DNA of 64,000 bases from positions 1 to 64,000 of the forward strand of contig JAPLEB010000059.1 of assembly GCA_026391555.1 (NCBI GenBank), read 5' to 3'. Position numbers and translations under genes: made by a program. Of the stretch, positions 27,587 to 36,287 are shown in pieces. Position 1 is the stretch's first letter; each line of letters starts with the position of its first letter. The notes beneath the pieces were generated by a model, which worked only from the letters and a program-made list of their open reading frames with translations, did no database searches and had not been told where the DNA came from. The DNA comes from Bacteroidia bacterium (lineage in GTDB: Bacteria; Bacteroidota; Bacteroidia; Bacteroidales; VadinHA17).

Positions 27587-28717
27587 ATGACGACAATGAT
27601 TACTCATATATTCTTACAGAACTACTGGTGGTTCATTGTATCGCTTCTGGTCAGCCTGCTTGTATTTCTGATGTTCGTGCAGGGAGGCCAGACATTTATC
27701 TTTTCCCTTGCCGGGAATGATACGCAAAGGACAATGATTGTTAATACACTTGGTAGAAAATGGGAGTTCACTTTTACCACGCTTGTTACTTTCGGTGGTG
27801 CTTTCTTTGCTTCTTTCCCACTTTTTTATGCAACAAGTTTCGGAGGTGCATACTGGGTATGGATGGCCATTCTCTTCAGTTTTATCCTTCAGGCAATAGC
27901 TTACGAATACAGATCAAAGCCTTCAAATGTCTATGGCAAAGGGACTTTTGATTTTTTTCTTCTTCTTAACGGTTCTCTTGGCCCGTTTCTTATTGGAGTT
28001 GCTGTAGCTACCTTTTTTACGGGTTCTAAGTTTAGCCTTAACCAGATGAACCAGGTAAAGTGGGAGACCTCATGGCAAGGACTTGAAGCGCTTATGAACA
28101 TTAAGAACCTGGCGCTGGGCTTTGCCGTATTATTCCTGGTAAGAACAAACGGGTTACTTTACATAATAAATACTATTAATGAAGAAAAAATAGTTACAAA
28201 GGCTCATAAAAAAATGATATTTAACACTATACCATTTCTTATTTTCTTCCTGTTCTTCGTCATTTCGCTTATCCTTTCAACAGGATTTGCTGCTGATATT
28301 GTAACGGGGGCAGTTACGGCCGAGAAGTTTAAATACCTGAATAATTTTATTCAGATGCCGCTTGTGCTGATCATTTTTCTGACAGGAGTGACAGGAGTTT
28401 TATTTGGTATTGGTATATCAGTTGTAAAGAAAAGTTCGAATGGGATCTGGTTTACCGGAGCAGGTACTGTGCTTGCTGTATTCTCATTATTTTTGGTTGC
28501 CGGTTTTAACGGGACTTCATTTTATCCCTCTTCATACGATTTGCAGAGTTCATTAACTATCAGGAATGCATCTTCGAGCTTGTTCACATTAAAGACCATG
28601 ATGTATGTCTCATTTATCATACCATTTGTTTTTGCATATATCTGGTATGCCTGGAAGGCGATTAATAATACAAAAATAACAGAAGAGGAAATGAAATCAG
28701 AAGGGCATAAATACTAA
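27587..28717 (+). CDS. cydB: Cytochrome bd ubiquinol oxidase subunit II
   Basis: A 376-residue, eight- to nine-helix partner of CydA. Typical features are the N-terminal LQNYWWFIVSLLVSLLVFLM followed by FVQGGQTFIF, the RKWEFTFTTLVTFGGAFFAS region (GRKWE), and the C-terminal SSLFTLKTMMYVSFIIPFVF. The gene follows cydA closely on the same strand. No cydC/cydD or cydX follows; the DUF4492 gene at the head of the operon is the only small partner visible. The next gene, pssA, is convergent. Confidence 0.95.
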   Translation: MTTMITHIFLQNYWWFIVSLLVSLLVFLMFVQGGQTFIFSLAGNDTQRTMIVNTLGRKWEFTFTTLVTFGGAFFASFPLFYATSFGGAYWVWMAILFSFILQAIAYEYRSKPSNVYGKGTFDFFLLLNGSLGPFLIGVAVATFFTGSKFSLNQMNQVKWETSWQGLEALMNIKNLALGFAVLFLVRTNGLLYIINTINEEKIVTKAHKKMIFNTIPFLIFFLFFVISLILSTGFAADIVTGAVTAEKFKYLNNFIQMPLVLIIFLTGVTGVLFGIGISVVKKSSNGIWFTGAGTVLAVFSLFLVAGFNGTSFYPSSYDLQSSLTIRNASSSLFTLKTMMYVSFIIPFVFAYIWYAWKAINNTKITEEEMKSEGHKY

Positions 28718-28781
28718 GACAACCGGCAACCGGTATGCGGAATAAGCCAGCCACATGCTGCACACTGCGCACCGTCAATGA

Positions 28782-29501
28782 TCAGAAGAGCAGTGACAAT
28801 GCTGAAGCAATAATATAAAGAGGAATTATTAAGGTAACAGCTAGTATCCCAAAAATAGCAAAAGCGCTCAGTACCAATCCTGCAAGAATATATCTTCCTT
28901 CATTTCCTTTAAACTTCATGTTCGAAACCTTCAGAGACAGCAACGGTATCCTGCTTACCATTAATAAGGATAAAGTAATGGTAAATAGTATCAGTAAAAC
29001 CGGTGAAGAGGTAAATGAACTTACAAGTGCCGATTGTGAATAATGTCCGGCTATAATAACGGAGATCACTACAAGAGCATTTGCGGGTGTGGGTAATCCT
29101 TTAAACGTAGTTGTCTGTGTTGTGTCAATGTTGAATATAGCCAGTCGGAGAGCGGCACATACCGGCATTATCGCGGGAATTATCAGGATAAGTGTAGTCT
29201 TTACACTTTCAGAATCAGCGATTTTTGGTGCATATAATGAAAGAGAATCATTAAGCAGTTGATAGATAATAAGTCCGGGTGCAACACCAAAGCTTACAAC
29301 ATCTGCAAGGCTGTCGAGCTCTCTCCCAATCGCAGAATATGCTTTCAGTAATCGGGCAGAAAAACCATCGAGGAAATCGAAGATCATTGCTAAAAATATC
29401 AGCCATGAAGCAGTTATTATGTCTCCGTTTGCCGCAAAAATAATTGCAATAAATCCTGCTGCCAGATTCAGCGAAGTAATAAAGTTTGGAATATATTTCA
29501 T
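28782..29501 (-). CDS. pssA: CDP-diacylglycerol--serine O-phosphatidyltransferase
   Basis: A 239-residue polytopic enzyme of the CDP-alcohol phosphatidyltransferase family, making phosphatidylserine from CDP-DAG and serine. The catalytic motif D-G-x2-A-R-x8-G-x3-D-x3-D is complete, from LDGFSARL through GRELDSLAD near residues 43-68. About seven membrane segments follow. It works between CdsA and Psd, both encoded about 6 kb upstream in this window. It is divergent from the HAD gene (91-bp gap) and convergent with cydB. Confidence 0.95.
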   Translation of the reverse strand: MKYIPNFITSLNLAAGFIAIIFAANGDIITASWLIFLAMIFDFLDGFSARLLKAYSAIGRELDSLADVVSFGVAPGLIIYQLLNDSLSLYAPKIADSESVKTTLILIIPAIMPVCAALRLAIFNIDTTQTTTFKGLPTPANALVVISVIIAGHYSQSALVSSFTSSPVLLILFTITLSLLMVSRIPLLSLKVSNMKFKGNEGRYILAGLVLSAFAIFGILAVTLIIPLYIIASALSLLF

Positions 29502-29564
29502 CTTGAAATTAGATATCGTAGTTCAGAAGGGGAGTAAAATTAAGAATTTTTTCTCTTTTATTAT

Positions 29565-29572
29565 TAGATTTG
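29565..29572 (+). promoter_or_regulatory. Bacteroidota-type -7 element before the HAD gene
   Basis: TAGATTTG matches TAnnTTTG, 20 bp ahead of the ATG at 29593, in the pssA-HAD divergent gap. Confidence 0.4.
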
Positions 29573-29592
29573 TACTAATAAACCGGGATTAG

Positions 29593-30045
29593 ATGATTGA
29601 TTTTAAAAACATAAAAATTGCGGTCGATTTTGATGGAACAATAGTTGAACACGAGTATCCTGAAATCGGTAAAGAAAAACTTTTTGCCTTTCAGACTTTA
29701 AAGGAACTCAACAAAATGGGAGCCATGCTTATCTTATGGACTTTCCGTACAGGTAAGGAGCTTGAGGAAGCGGTGGAATTCTGCAGGAAGAACGGGGTTG
29801 AGTTTTATGCAGTTAACAAGAACTACCCTGAAGAGATATTTGATGAAACTGTCAGCCGGAAGATCGATGCAGACATTTATATTGATGATAAAAATATTGG
29901 AGGCTTTCCTGGTTGGAGCGGAGTATGGCAGATGCTAAACCCTTTTGAACTTCAAGAGAAAGAGGCTGAAAAGAGAATTGCATCCGCGAGAAAAAATATT
30001 TTTAAAAGATTATTTTGCAGAAAAACCACGACAAATGAGAACTGA
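29593..30045 (+). CDS. HAD-like hydrolase of the BT0820 type
   Basis: A 150-residue protein. Motif I of the HAD fold is IAVDFDGTIVEHE (DxDGT), motif II is ILWTFRTG, and the late acids lie in DADIYIDDKNIGG. There is no recognisable cap domain. The whole is the compact size of a Bacteroides group known from structural genomics but not functionally assigned as far as I know. Phosphatase activity is likely from the motifs. Its last 11 bp overlap the start of the glutaminyl cyclase gene, suggesting coupled translation. Confidence 0.82.
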   Translation: MIDFKNIKIAVDFDGTIVEHEYPEIGKEKLFAFQTLKELNKMGAMLILWTFRTGKELEEAVEFCRKNGVEFYAVNKNYPEEIFDETVSRKIDADIYIDDKNIGGFPGWSGVWQMLNPFELQEKEAEKRIASARKNIFKRLFCRKTTTNEN

Positions 30046-31156
30046 TTATCCGAAATACATCATTTTCCTTTTTGTAACGCTCCTTATAACATGGACTCTT
30101 TCATGTTCAGGGCGTCCGGGAAAAAAGACCGAAGCAGGAGTTCAACCTGTCTCAGTTCTGAGCGAAGAAGCCGCAGTAAAGCTTATAAAAATGATTTCAC
30201 CGGAAGAGAATACCGGATTTAAACTCAACGACCCGGTTAAAGTGATTCTGGCTCTGACAGATAAAAACAAACTACCCGATTCGGTATTGATATTTTTCAA
30301 TGGTAAAGCTGTAAAAACAATCAAATCAGAACCATGGGAATACTCTATTCCTCCGGTTTTTACGGTTACCACAGGTCGAAAATCATTAAAAGTAACAGCT
30401 TATAAAGGAGGCAAATCACAGAATCCCATTACTCGTTTTATGATAATCTATTCAGATATTGTTCCAAAGAGAAATGGGTATAAAGTGATTCATGCATATC
30501 CACATGACAAGGATGCGTTTACCCAGGGACTTGTTTACGACAAAGGACTTTTATTTGAAAGTACAGGACAGAAGACCGGCTCGAGCCTGAGGGAAGTGGA
30601 ACTGGAAACGGGTAATGTTATCAGACAGCATAATCTTGATGCCTCATTATTTGGTGAGGGAATAGCTCTTTACTGCGACCGGATATACCAGGTGACATGG
30701 GAAAATAAAGTAGGGTTTGTGTATGAGAAATCAACTTTTAGCGTGATAAATAAGATCTATTATCCCACACAGGGTTGGGGTTTAACAACTATTGATGACA
30801 AAATTGTAATGAGCGATGGAACAAATGAAGTCTGTTTTTATGAGCCGGAGATGTTTACGGTTGTCTCGAGAATTGAAGTCTATGATAATGAGAGGAAAGT
30901 TGACCAGCTTAATGAACTTGAATATATTAATGGTGAAATTTGGGCAAATATCTGGATGACTGATCTTATAGCACGAATAGATCCGGCATCAGGTAAAGTC
31001 CTTGCCTATATTGATTTGAAAGGCATTTTGCCTGAATCAGAACGAAAAGCAGATACGGATGTGCTGAATGGAATCGCTTACGATGATGCAGGTAAAAGAG
31101 TTTTTATTACCGGAAAGAAATGGCCGAAGCTTTTTGAGATACGGCTTACTGAATAA
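30035..31156 (+). CDS. Glutaminyl-peptide cyclotransferase, lipoprotein
   Basis: A protein of 373 residues from the ATG at 30035, chosen because a signal peptide with lipobox (hydrophobic run ending WTLSC) begins there; the frame is open further upstream. It is a predicted outer- or inner-membrane lipoprotein. The N-terminal part is an Ig-like or linker domain. From about residue 150 the bacterial glutamine cyclotransferase beta-propeller is seen: YPHDKDAFTQGLVYDKGLLF ESTG, LREVELETGNV, TQGWGLTTIDDKIVMSDGTN, NELEYINGEIWANIW and VLNGIAYDD. The family converts N-terminal Gln to pyroglutamate on exported proteins, useful in Bacteroidota because many signal-peptide cleavages leave Gln at position +1. 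Confidence 0.9.
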   Translation: MRTDYPKYIIFLFVTLLITWTLSCSGRPGKKTEAGVQPVSVLSEEAAVKLIKMISPEENTGFKLNDPVKVILALTDKNKLPDSVLIFFNGKAVKTIKSEPWEYSIPPVFTVTTGRKSLKVTAYKGGKSQNPITRFMIIYSDIVPKRNGYKVIHAYPHDKDAFTQGLVYDKGLLFESTGQKTGSSLREVELETGNVIRQHNLDASLFGEGIALYCDRIYQVTWENKVGFVYEKSTFSVINKIYYPTQGWGLTTIDDKIVMSDGTNEVCFYEPEMFTVVSRIEVYDNERKVDQLNELEYINGEIWANIWMTDLIARIDPASGKVLAYIDLKGILPESERKADTDVLNGIAYDDAGKRVFITGKKWPKLFEIRLTE

Positions 31157-32099
31157 TCTTTGTTCCGTAAACTATATTTATACCTGCCGGTATTATGCTG
31201 AATTCTGCGGGTGTGTGGCCAAGTGATTCACCATCTGCTTCCGCATAAAGGAGGCTTTTCGATTCAACCCTGAGATTTGTAGCTCTGTAACCATCAACTT
31301 TCGGGTGACTGAGAATAGTTCCGTCATATAATAATTTCAGACTTTTGATGATCTCTAATTTGCCCATATCCCTGATGACAGTGATATCGAGAAGACCGTC
31401 GTCAGGCATGGCATCAGGTGTTTGTCGCATTCCACCGCCGCAATACCTCCCATTACCGACATTGATTGAAAATACCCTGGCTGTTGTTCTTTTACCATCG
31501 ATTATAATATCTGCCTCAGTATTCTTATAAGACAAAAGACTGGTCAGGAGGTTATAAAAATAGATTGCCTGGTTACTCCTTCCCTTGTCTTTCTGTTTGT
31601 TCGTCTTTTTTACAACTACTGCCTCGAATCCCAGACCTGCAATATTTATAAAATATCTTTTATGCAGCTCACTACCTGTGTAATAAGTAATTATCCCGAT
31701 GTCATGCCGGATAACTTTACATTCCCTGATGGCAGCCACCGCACCCTGGTACATCAACGGTATACCGAACATCCGACCCCAGTCGTTGCCGGTACCTACC
31801 GGAATCAATCCAATGGTAAACTCAGCCGGAGAACAGGTATCCTGAGTGAAGATACCGTTTACCACTTCATTTAATGTTCCATCTCCACCTACCGATACAA
31901 TTTTTCTGAAGCCGTTCTGTGCCGCTTCTTTTGCAATTATTTTTGCAGCTCCTTTTTTTTCTGTGAAATGGTGTTCTATTGAAATCTTCTCTTTGGAAAA
32001 GATTTCGGATATCCGGTCCCAGTCCTTCTTCCCCTTACCATTTCCGGCATTGGGATTGACAATTACGAACCATTTATCGGGATTTGAAATCTGATTCAT
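31146..32099 (-). CDS. Diacylglycerol kinase family lipid kinase (YegS/DgkB-like)
   Basis: A 317-residue soluble lipid kinase. The nucleotide-binding region has VNPNAGNGKGKKDW and the loop GGDGTLNEVVNG, then PVGTGNDWGRMFG. The C-terminal sandwich domain has ADGESLG near the end. Members phosphorylate diacylglycerol, sphingosine or related lipids. It overlaps the 3' end of the glutaminyl cyclase gene by 11 bp (convergent) and is divergent from parA. The lipid substrate is not determinable; position near phospholipid genes fits recycling of diacylglycerol. Confidence 0.9.
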   Translation of the reverse strand: MNQISNPDKWFVIVNPNAGNGKGKKDWDRISEIFSKEKISIEHHFTEKKGAAKIIAKEAAQNGFRKIVSVGGDGTLNEVVNGIFTQDTCSPAEFTIGLIPVGTGNDWGRMFGIPLMYQGAVAAIRECKVIRHDIGIITYYTGSELHKRYFINIAGLGFEAVVVKKTNKQKDKGRSNQAIYFYNLLTSLLSYKNTEADIIIDGKRTTARVFSINVGNGRYCGGGMRQTPDAMPDDGLLDITVIRDMGKLEIIKSLKLLYDGTILSHPKVDGYRATNLRVESKSLLYAEADGESLGHTPAEFSIIPAGINIVYGTKIIQ

Positions 32100-32302
32100 T
32101 GGTTTATAAGGTTATGTAGAAGACAAATATGGGAATAAATTTGGTAAAGTAATAAAAAACAATCGCGTTAGCACTAAATGACATTAAATCAATTAATTAT
32201 ATTTTTCGTCAAAAATATTCAATGTTAATAAGATGTTGAAAACCCCGAAAAAAATGTTTACAATTACACCATTCACTACCTTTAGCAGTAGTGCATAAAT
32301 AG

Positions 32303-32310
32303 TAAATTTG
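32303..32310 (+). promoter_or_regulatory. Bacteroidota-type -7 element before parA
   Basis: TAAATTTG fits TAnnTTTG, 36 bp ahead of the parA ATG in the 247-bp divergent gap. I saw no parS-like palindrome in that gap. Confidence 0.35.
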
Positions 32311-32346
32311 AAACTCAAAATATAACTTAAATAATCAAAGGAAAAT

Positions 32347-33126
32347 ATGGGAAGGATTATAGCAATAGCGAATCAGAAGGGTGGTGTTGGGAAGACGACA
32401 ACAGCAATAAATCTTGCGGCCAGTCTTGCCGCACTCGAAAAGAAAGTTCTGATAGTAGATGGTGATCCGCAGGCAAATGCAACTTCAGGAATAGGTATCG
32501 ACACAAGGCAGATAAGATGCACAATATATGATTGTCTGATAGACGGGAAAGAGCCCGGGGATGCTTTAATGGGCTGTGAAGTTGAAAACCTTTCAATTAT
32601 ACCATCAAATATCGACCTGGTAGGCGCTGAAATTGAAATGCTCGATAGGCCAGAGAGAGAAAAAATTCTTAAAGGGGTACTTAAGAAAATCGAAGGAGAC
32701 TTTGATTTCATTCTCATTGACTGTTCACCGTCTCTTGGGCTGCTTACTGTTAATGCTTTATCAGCATCACATTCGGTAATAATTCCTGTTCAGTGTGAGT
32801 ATTTTGCTTTGGAAGGATTAGGCAAGTTGCTTAATACAATTAAGATTATTCAGAATAATCTTAATCCCGAACTTGAGATTGAGGGATTCCTTCTTACTAT
32901 GTTTGACTCCCGGCTCAGGTTATCGAACCAGGTTGCTGATGAGGTAAATAAGCATTTCCAGCAGATGGTTTTTAAAACAATCATTCAGCGGAATGTTAAA
33001 CTTTCAGAAGCGCCAAGCTTTGGTCAGCCTGCTATTCTTTATGATGCCGATTCGAGAGGCACGGTCAATTATCTTAGTCTTGCAAAAGAGCTGATTGAGA
33101 AACAGGAAGCGAGAGTAAAACAGTAA
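32347..33126 (+). CDS. parA: Chromosome partitioning ATPase ParA/Soj
   Basis: A 259-residue ParA with the deviant Walker A motif KGGVGKTTTAINLAA near the N-terminus, the DGDPQANATSG switch and DFILIDCSPSLGLLT (Walker B). The length is that of chromosomal ParA without an extra DNA-binding domain. It drives segregation of the ParB-parS complex along the nucleoid. Its stop codon shares a base with the ATG of parB (TAATG), so the pair is translationally coupled. Confidence 0.97.
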   Translation: MGRIIAIANQKGGVGKTTTAINLAASLAALEKKVLIVDGDPQANATSGIGIDTRQIRCTIYDCLIDGKEPGDALMGCEVENLSIIPSNIDLVGAEIEMLDRPEREKILKGVLKKIEGDFDFILIDCSPSLGLLTVNALSASHSVIIPVQCEYFALEGLGKLLNTIKIIQNNLNPELEIEGFLLTMFDSRLRLSNQVADEVNKHFQQMVFKTIIQRNVKLSEAPSFGQPAILYDADSRGTVNYLSLAKELIEKQEARVKQ

Positions 33127-34013
33127 TGAATATGACAAAGAAAAATGCGTTGGGAAGAGGTCTTGGTGCATTGATTGATGGTGTGGAGAAAGAGGTTCTT
33201 GAGAAAAAAGTTGAAGCCAACCTTAATATCTCTGTCGATTCAATAGAGGCCAACCCTTTTCAGCCAAGGACAACATTTGATGATCAGGCTCTTCAGGAGT
33301 TGGCAACATCAATAAAGAAACTTGGTATAGTTCAGCCACTTACCGTACGTGAGACAGGAAGTGGCAGATATCAGCTTATTGCCGGGGAAAGAAGACTCAG
33401 GGCTGCACGGTTAGCCGGGCTTACTCATGTGCCTGCTTATGTAAGAACAGCCGACGATCAGGCTATGCTTGAACTGGCTCTTGTTGAAAATATTCAGCGA
33501 GAAGACCTTGATGCAGTGGAGGTCGCAATAAGTTTTCAGCGACTCATAGAGGAGTGCAAGCTTACCCAGGAGCAATTGAGCGACAGGGTTGGAAAACAGC
33601 GTTCAACAGTTGCAAACTATCTCCGGCTTCTAAAACTGCCGGCCGAAATACAACTGGGAATAAAGAATAAACACCTGATGATGGGCCATGCCCGTACACT
33701 TGTCAATATAGAGGATCCCAAAAGACAAATCAATATTTATTATAAGATCATTGATGGTGAACTATCTGTTCGACAGGCCGAAGAACTGGTCAGACAACTT
33801 CAATCTGAAAAAATCAAAGACCCCGGGAAGGTTGAAAAGAAGAGGAAACTCAATGATGATTTCACTCAGCTTTCAGACCATCTCGATAAGATATTTTCAG
33901 CTAAAGTAAACTTCAAAATAAACGAAAAGGGGAAAGGTAAGATCGTCATCCCGTTTGAAAACCAGGAAGAGATGGAGCGCATTTTAGGAGTATTTGACCG
34001 CCTGAACTCCTGA
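33126..34013 (+). CDS. parB: Chromosome partitioning protein ParB/Spo0J
   Basis: A 295-residue ParB. The N-terminal CTP-binding domain has NPFQPRTTFDDQALQELATS and GERRLRAARLAG (the GERRxRA motif). The central helix-turn-helix is TQEQLSDRVGKQRSTVANYL. The C-terminal dimerisation region follows a charged linker. It binds parS and loads condensin. Alternative Met at 33132 would remove two residues. It is followed 31 bp later by the DUF5683 gene on the same strand. Confidence 0.96.
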   Translation: MNMTKKNALGRGLGALIDGVEKEVLEKKVEANLNISVDSIEANPFQPRTTFDDQALQELATSIKKLGIVQPLTVRETGSGRYQLIAGERRLRAARLAGLTHVPAYVRTADDQAMLELALVENIQREDLDAVEVAISFQRLIEECKLTQEQLSDRVGKQRSTVANYLRLLKLPAEIQLGIKNKHLMMGHARTLVNIEDPKRQINIYYKIIDGELSVRQAEELVRQLQSEKIKDPGKVEKKRKLNDDFTQLSDHLDKIFSAKVNFKINEKGKGKIVIPFENQEEMERILGVFDRLNS

Positions 34014-34044
34014 AAATAATTATCTTTATCGCGCCGTTATACAG

Positions 34045-34713
34045 GTGCCGGAAGATAAATACCGGTTTGTTTTTATTTTGAAGACTTTTCAAAAAATACT
34101 GATTATACTTATCCTGCAAGTGTTTTGCATTCAGCAGAGCGCCTTTGCACAGGATACACTATCTGTCAATAAACCTGTAAAACATAAATTCATGGCAGAA
34201 TCACTTAAGGCGACCATGATGGCTGTTGCTTTCCCTGGTCTTGGACAGATATACAACAGGAAATACTGGAAAATCCCGTTAGTATATGCAGGCTTTGGCG
34301 GACTTATCTATAGTGCAGGATTTAATTCATCGCAATATAACAAGTACATGAAAGCTTATCAGGACTTTACAGATGCTATTCCGGAAACAAAGAGCTACCA
34401 GGTTCTGATTATAGCTGATCCTTCAACTTATGATCCGGTTTTGCATCCTAATACTTATAATCTTTCAAATGCATCTTATTATAAGGATGGAATGCTTCGG
34501 ATGGTTGACTATTACAAGAGATACCGCGATCTTTCGTATATTGGCATCGCGGGATGGTATTTATTTTCTATCCTCGATGCTAATGTTGATGCAAGTCTTT
34601 TTAACTATGATATCAGTGATAATCTTGATATTGCAGTCGTTCCTGTGCAGTTTCCTTTACCAGGAGGTTTTATTGGAGCAGGACTAAATGTGAGCCTGAA
34701 AGTAACTTTTTAA
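34045..34713 (+). CDS. DUF5683 membrane-associated protein
   Basis: A protein of 222 residues from GTG at 34045, although a later TTG (about 34078) would also keep the full signal peptide (ILIILILQVFCIQQSAFAQ). After the leader, a conserved block ATMMAVAFPGLGQIYNRKYW KIP with short hydrophobic helices is characteristic of DUF5683. The family typically sits between parB and mltD in Bacteroidota, exactly as here. The function is not known; a link to the envelope or to segregation is inferred only from gene order. Confidence 0.85.
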   Translation: MPEDKYRFVFILKTFQKILIILILQVFCIQQSAFAQDTLSVNKPVKHKFMAESLKATMMAVAFPGLGQIYNRKYWKIPLVYAGFGGLIYSAGFNSSQYNKYMKAYQDFTDAIPETKSYQVLIIADPSTYDPVLHPNTYNLSNASYYKDGMLRMVDYYKRYRDLSYIGIAGWYLFSILDANVDASLFNYDISDNLDIAVVPVQFPLPGGFIGAGLNVSLKVTF

Positions 34714-34728
34714 TTTATATTTTTTATT

Positions 34729-36273
34729 ATGAGATTTACATCTTTACTGATTACCATTTTTTTCATTGTTCTGAATGCAAATGCCTCTTCAATTTCCGAT
34801 ACAATAATTATTAAATCGGATAATGATGCTGATAGAATTACCCGCGAACTCGACAGCCTGGTCAGTACATGGTATGTAAAAATAGCTCTTAATAGTGTTC
34901 CGGGTGAATTTCCGGGCGACACAACATCAATGCAATATTCTGATTCTGTGTATTTTAACAGGTTAAGTAAAATTAACTCAATTATCAGCCTTCCATATAA
35001 CAGTATCATAAGGAGCCATATAGAAGTCTATACAATTAAACAGAGAGAAAAATTCAGTGCGGTGCTTGGGTTGAAGGATTATTATTTCCCCATGATAGAA
35101 GATGTTTTTGATTCATACGGGCTTCCTGCTGAACTAAAATATATGGCAGTGATAGAATCAGCTCTTAATCCAAACGCTGTGTCGAGAATGGGAGCAACCG
35201 GTTTGTGGCAATTCATGTACAGCACCGGCAGGATGTACGGATTGACAATAAATTCCGTGGTTGATGAAAGAAGGGATCCTTTAAAATCAACTCATGCAGC
35301 TGCAAAATTTCTTAAAGATCTTTATAATATTTATAATGACTGGACACTGGTTATTGCAGCATACAATTGTGGTCCCGGCAACGTGAATAAAGCAATAAAA
35401 AGATCTGGTAACAAAAAAGATTATTGGGAGATATATTACAGGCTCCCCAGGGAAACGAGAGGATATCTCCCACAATATGTTGCTGCAACTTATGCAGTTA
35501 ACTATTACAAGGAACATAATATAATGCCGTTACCTCTTAATATTCCCGTTGCTACCGATACCATTATGGTAAATAAGGATATTCATCTTACCCAGATCTC
35601 TGAAGTGATGAGAATACCGCTGGGGGAGCTTCGTGCACTTAATCCACAATACCGAACGGGCCTTATTCCGGGTTCCTCAAAACCAATGGCGCTCACTTTG
35701 CCAATGAACCATCTTGGAGATTTCATTGATTTGAATGACACAATAAGGGGGTATAAATCAGATGTTTATTTGAATAAGGCAACTCGTATTGCCGACCCCT
35801 CACGCTCTTCGTACCTGCCGGCAGATATTAAAGGTAAAACAAAACTTATCTACACTGTGCAGGACGGAGATAACCTTGGGTACATTTCTGAATGGTACAA
35901 GGTTGGATTGTCGGATATCAGGTCCTGGAATAATGTTTACCGTAACACTATCCGGGTAGGTCAGAAACTTGTAATTTATGTTGATCCGTCAAAATCTGAA
36001 TACTTTTCAAAGATCAATTCAATGTCGTTTGCCGATAAACAAAAAATTACAGGAAAAACGGTTCCTTCCAATTCCCAGCCTGTAGTAGCTAATGCACCGG
36101 TTGAATCGGAGGGAGAGTTTATTACATATACAGTCTGTTATGGAGATACGATCTGGGATATTGTTAAGATGTTTGATAATGTAACTACAAGCCAGGTGTT
36201 GACATTAAATAATATCTCTGATCCGGAGAAGATACAGGTTGGGCAGAAGCTAAAGATCAAGAAGAAGAGCTGA
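34729..36273 (+). CDS. mltD: Membrane-bound lytic murein transglycosylase D
   Basis: A 514-residue protein with a signal peptide. The SLT catalytic domain has the Glu in MAVIESALNPNAVSRMGATG (about residue 143), with LWQFMYSTGRMYGL, then AAYNCGPGNVNKAIK. Two LysM peptidoglycan-binding repeats lie at the C-terminus, starting at IYTVQDGDNLGYISEWYKVG (about residue 377) and ITYTVCYGDTIWDIVKMFDN (about residue 465). It cleaves glycan strands, producing 1,6-anhydroMurNAc ends, an activity blocked by 6-O-acetylation of MurNAc. The next gene, 14 bp downstream, encodes a putative envelope O-acetyltransferase. Confidence 0.95.
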   Translation: MRFTSLLITIFFIVLNANASSISDTIIIKSDNDADRITRELDSLVSTWYVKIALNSVPGEFPGDTTSMQYSDSVYFNRLSKINSIISLPYNSIIRSHIEVYTIKQREKFSAVLGLKDYYFPMIEDVFDSYGLPAELKYMAVIESALNPNAVSRMGATGLWQFMYSTGRMYGLTINSVVDERRDPLKSTHAAAKFLKDLYNIYNDWTLVIAAYNCGPGNVNKAIKRSGNKKDYWEIYYRLPRETRGYLPQYVAATYAVNYYKEHNIMPLPLNIPVATDTIMVNKDIHLTQISEVMRIPLGELRALNPQYRTGLIPGSSKPMALTLPMNHLGDFIDLNDTIRGYKSDVYLNKATRIADPSRSSYLPADIKGKTKLIYTVQDGDNLGYISEWYKVGLSDIRSWNNVYRNTIRVGQKLVIYVDPSKSEYFSKINSMSFADKQKITGKTVPSNSQPVVANAPVESEGEFITYTVCYGDTIWDIVKMFDNVTTSQVLTLNNISDPEKIQVGQKLKIKKKS

Positions 36274-36287
36274 TTCTTTTCTAATAT

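Noticed and set aside
32100-32346. Possible parS or replication origin in the parA upstream gap
   Set aside because: No TGTTTCACGTGAAACA-like palindrome or DnaA-box cluster is visible there.
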